Position numbers and translations under genes: made by a program. A stretch of 8,492 nt of DNA from Aquirhabdus sp. (lineage in GTDB: Bacteria > Pseudomonadota > Gammaproteobacteria > Pseudomonadales > Moraxellaceae), in NCBI GenBank assembly GCA_030151145.1, contig JASLEL010000257.1:1-8492 (forward strand). Reading direction: 5' to 3'. The notes beneath the pieces were generated by a model, which saw only the letters and a program-made list of their open reading frames with translations, did no database searches and was not told the DNA's origin. This document shows, one piece after another, positions 7,186 to 8,492 of the stretch (its first letter is position 1; the number at the start of each line of letters is the position of its first letter).

Positions 7186-7407
7186 TCAGAAGGGGAGTTG
7201 ATCGAGATCCAGGGGCGGGATGTCTGAGAGCAATTTGACACTGATGAGCTCGGCGTCTGGCTTGACCTCAGCGGCTTTTTTCCGCACCTCATCCTCAGAC
7301 TCGGCCAGCGTCTCGCAGGTCACCTCTTCCCAGGCATCTGAGAATATTTCTGCAAGGGCTGGATCGAGAGGGTAGGGCTGTTTGAATACCACTTCATATC
7401 GTTTCAT
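7186..7407 (-). CDS. Small acidic protein, unknown function
   Basis: A 73-residue protein I do not recognise. It starts with a likely beta strand (KRYEVVFKQPY), continues through a Glu/Asp-rich middle with two probable helices (about 17-29 and 36-48), and ends with a strand (AELISVKLL) and a Pro/Leu/Asp-rich tail. It is strongly acidic and has no membrane segment. GAGGT at 7419-7415 sits 7 nt before the ATG and overlaps the stop codon of the 118-aa gene, so the two are translated as a coupled pair. It is the last gene of the element operon and ends 17 bp from the integrase stop, with no terminator visible between. Good ribosome binding site and operon position support it being real; function is open. 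Confidence 0.75.
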   Translation of the reverse strand: MKRYEVVFKQPYPLDPALAEIFSDAWEEVTCETLAESEDEVRKKAAEVKPDAELISVKLLSDIPPLDLDQLPF

Positions 7408-7417
7408 AAGAACTACC

Positions 7418-7774
7418 TCAGATCAGGCATCTGGCCACGGCATGAGCGCTGATTGCGACCATATCTGCCAAATCGTTGTCGCAATCATCAATCCATTTAT
7501 GCTTAACAACATCCATGAGTGAAGAAAAATACACTGGCTCGGAAGGTTGAAAGCGCAGCGTGTGAGTATGGATCTCACCGCTATCAGCCTGAGCCTTCGT
7601 CTCGATGGTCACAGTCCACTGTCTTGGCTTGGGTGAGTCCATGAGACGCATACCATTGCCGCTGTATATTTTTCTGAGGAGCGGTTTAGGTGTGGGCATG
7701 TTTGGAGGTAGATCACCGACGAGATCTGCTGCACTCAAGATCTCCCAGTTGAGCTGATAGAGGGTCTTTTTCAA
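7418..7774 (-). CDS. Unknown 118-aa protein with TTG start
   Basis: I do not recognise this protein. It is soluble, with no signal peptide or membrane segment. The N-terminal third contains a Pro-rich stretch (GDLPPNMPTPKP, about 20-31), the middle a likely beta sheet (RQWTVTIETKAQ and EIHTHTLRFQP), and the C-terminal third helices with HKWIDDCDNDLADM. The start is TTG at 7774-7772: it is preceded 6 nt upstream by AGGAGG within a perfect AGGAGGTGA (7786-7778), the best ribosome site in the window. TTGA overlaps the stop of the HNH gene, so translation is coupled. Its companion on the downstream side is the 73-aa gene, 10 bp away. The strong ribosome site suggests high expression when the operon is on. 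Confidence 0.77.
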   Translation of the reverse strand: MKKTLYQLNWEILSAADLVGDLPPNMPTPKPLLRKIYSGNGMRLMDSPKPRQWTVTIETKAQADSGEIHTHTLRFQPSEPVYFSSLMDVVKHKWIDDCDNDLADMVAISAHAVARCLI

Positions 7775-8394
7775 GAGTCACCTCCTGCCGTTGCGTCTTT
7801 ATTTTTTCTGACGTGTCGGCCGATGCTGGATCTGATCCGTGCGAGCGCAAGTACCGAAGGTTTGAGCTCGTCGGGCGTGCCGGCATAGTCAAAATGGCGG
7901 TTAAGAACGGTGAGATCCGATCGGGATATCAACATAAGATTGTCGAGCGTGCAGTTGAGTTTGTTACCGTCCTTGAATTTGACGATCTGCCCATCCGGGA
8001 TTGGGCCAAAGGCCTGCTCCCAGATCAAGCGGTGCTTATGTACAAAGACGTTCGGCTCAGCGATCTTGATAAGGATGTATCCATCCTTAGCATCGATGCG
8101 CTCGTGACCGACTGGCTTGTGATTATGCGGGATAGATCCTTTCTTAAAATTGCCGCTGTTGGGCTTGACGACACCTTTCGTGCCGGCAGTCCAGGGTACA
8201 TCTCCCTTCTTAAATCGGCCATCGCTGGCCGATTTCCACCCTTTTCGCTTGCAGAGAGCATGGATGTGCTTAACAGCTACTGTTCGCTTGAATTCAGCGT
8301 TAAACAGCGCTGTAAGCTCAATGCGGGACTTCGCGCTATGAACTTTGATGAATTCCAGCTCAGCAGGTGAGTATGGAATGGCTGGGCTACGCAT
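7771..8394 (-). CDS. HNH endonuclease (HNH_3 / homing-type, phage-associated)
   Basis: A 207-residue DNA endonuclease of a kind common in phages. Residues 1-55 look like a helix-turn-helix-type DNA-binding part (YSPAELEFIK...VKHIHALCKRKGW). Two related units follow, RFKKGDVPWTAGTKG (about 60-74) and NFKKGSIPHNHKPVG (about 82-96), which resemble NUMOD-like DNA-contact motifs. The nuclease core is about 105-160: KHRLIWEQAFGPIP with the catalytic His121, then KDGNKLN and DNL with N147 and N152. F140 occupies the place where a His is often found, as I remember from other phage members. The frame extends to a TTG at 8490, but the start is ATG 8394: GGAGG (8408-8404) lies 9 nt upstream, and the extra codons overlap the preceding gene. 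Whether it is a free-standing homing nuclease or serves phage DNA processing cannot be told. Confidence 0.87.
   Translation of the reverse strand: MRSPAIPYSPAELEFIKVHSAKSRIELTALFNAEFKRTVAVKHIHALCKRKGWKSASDGRFKKGDVPWTAGTKGVVKPNSGNFKKGSIPHNHKPVGHERIDAKDGYILIKIAEPNVFVHKHRLIWEQAFGPIPDGQIVKFKDGNKLNCTLDNLMLISRSDLTVLNRHFDYAGTPDELKPSVLALARIRSSIGRHVRKNKDATAGGDS
8212..8235 (-). other. Perfect hairpin with GNRA loop inside the HNH gene
   Basis: In the sense strand of the HNH gene, AAATCGGCCA and TGGCCGATTT form an uninterrupted 10-bp stem around the 4-nt loop GCGA, a GNRA tetraloop. It covers codons for the residues just before the first FKKG unit. A stable RNA structure here is possible, but the function is unknown. 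Confidence 0.55.
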
Positions 8395-8492
8395 CTTTCT
8401 TGGCCTCCAGCATGGTTGGCATCTTGACATCGATATTGCCCATTTCCATCTGTAACTCTGCTGCCTTAAGAGCGAGAGAGGCGCTGTCAATG
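8387..8492 (-). CDS. C-terminal end of an unrecognised element gene (partial)
   Basis: A frame open from the window edge ends at TAG 8389-8387, giving 34 visible residues (start IDSASLALKAAELQM, end TMLEAKKDA). The segment looks like an amphipathic helix rich in Ala, Leu, Glu and Met, followed by a charged tail. Its last codons overlap the ATG of the HNH gene by 8 nt, and the ribosome site of that gene lies within it, so it is the upstream member of the same operon. This is too little sequence to name a family. Confidence comes from the overlap structure, which fits the tight packing of the other genes in the operon. Confidence 0.6.
   Translation of the reverse strand, partial: IDSASLALKAAELQMEMGNIDVKMPTMLEAKKDA

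Noticed and set aside
7281..7288. TCCGCACC, resembling the tRNA 3' end, as a second att copy
   Set aside because: Only 8 bases match, and they lie within the coding region of the 73-aa gene, so chance is sufficient.
7813..8370. 185-codon plus-strand frame opposite the HNH gene
   Set aside because: The minus strand shows an HNH motif, good ribosome sites and overlapping neighbours. The plus frame has no comparable support.
8392..8490. N-terminal extension of the HNH protein from TTG 8490
   Set aside because: It overlaps the end of the upstream gene, has an odd Trp/Arg/Cys-rich composition, and the ATG at 8394 has a good ribosome site.

Overview
The window looks like chromosome from a gammaproteobacterium, with the end of an integrated mobile element on the right. 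The host assignment rests on the gene set: oligopeptidase A (prlC) followed by a YheV-type zinc-ribbon protein, RNase R, and a tRNA-Leu(CAG) divergent from rnr. I lean towards Pseudomonadales from memory of similar gene orders, but the genus cannot be read from the sequence.

Host part (about 1-5899). The minus strand carries, in order of transcription, rnr (5525 to 3006) with its own intrinsic terminator, then prlC-yheV (2804 to 388) joined by an ATGA stop/start overlap. Upstream of prlC is a clear sigma70-type promoter (TTGAAA, 17 bp, TATATA). After a 140-bp gap comes the N-terminal part of a single-pass membrane protein that leaves the window at base 1. On the plus strand a strong promoter (TTGACG, 17 bp, TATCAT, GC-rich discriminator) drives tRNA-Leu(CAG) at 5815-5899. 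These genes serve peptide turnover (PrlC), RNA turnover (RNase R) and translation (tRNA-Leu).

Mobile part (about 5870-8492). Directly after the tRNA lie an 18-bp-stem terminator, a block of helically phased short repeats, and a tyrosine-recombinase gene. This is the usual layout of an element integrated in the 3' end of a tRNA gene. Converging on the integrase is a minus-strand operon of four tightly packed genes: the C-terminal end of an unrecognised gene, an HNH endonuclease, and two small unrecognised proteins. The endonuclease start is corrected here to 8394, the 118-aa gene has a TTG start supported by a perfect Shine-Dalgarno sequence, and all junctions overlap or nearly touch. Hand counts on two 60-base lines gave 48% GC inside the integrase and 58% inside rnr, in keeping with foreign origin, but the sample is very small. 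The other end of the element lies outside the window.

I see no CRISPR array, insertion sequence or complete known defence system. The least explained material is the pair of small element genes, the phased repeats before the integrase, and two RNA-hairpin candidates (prlC leader and inside the HNH gene).
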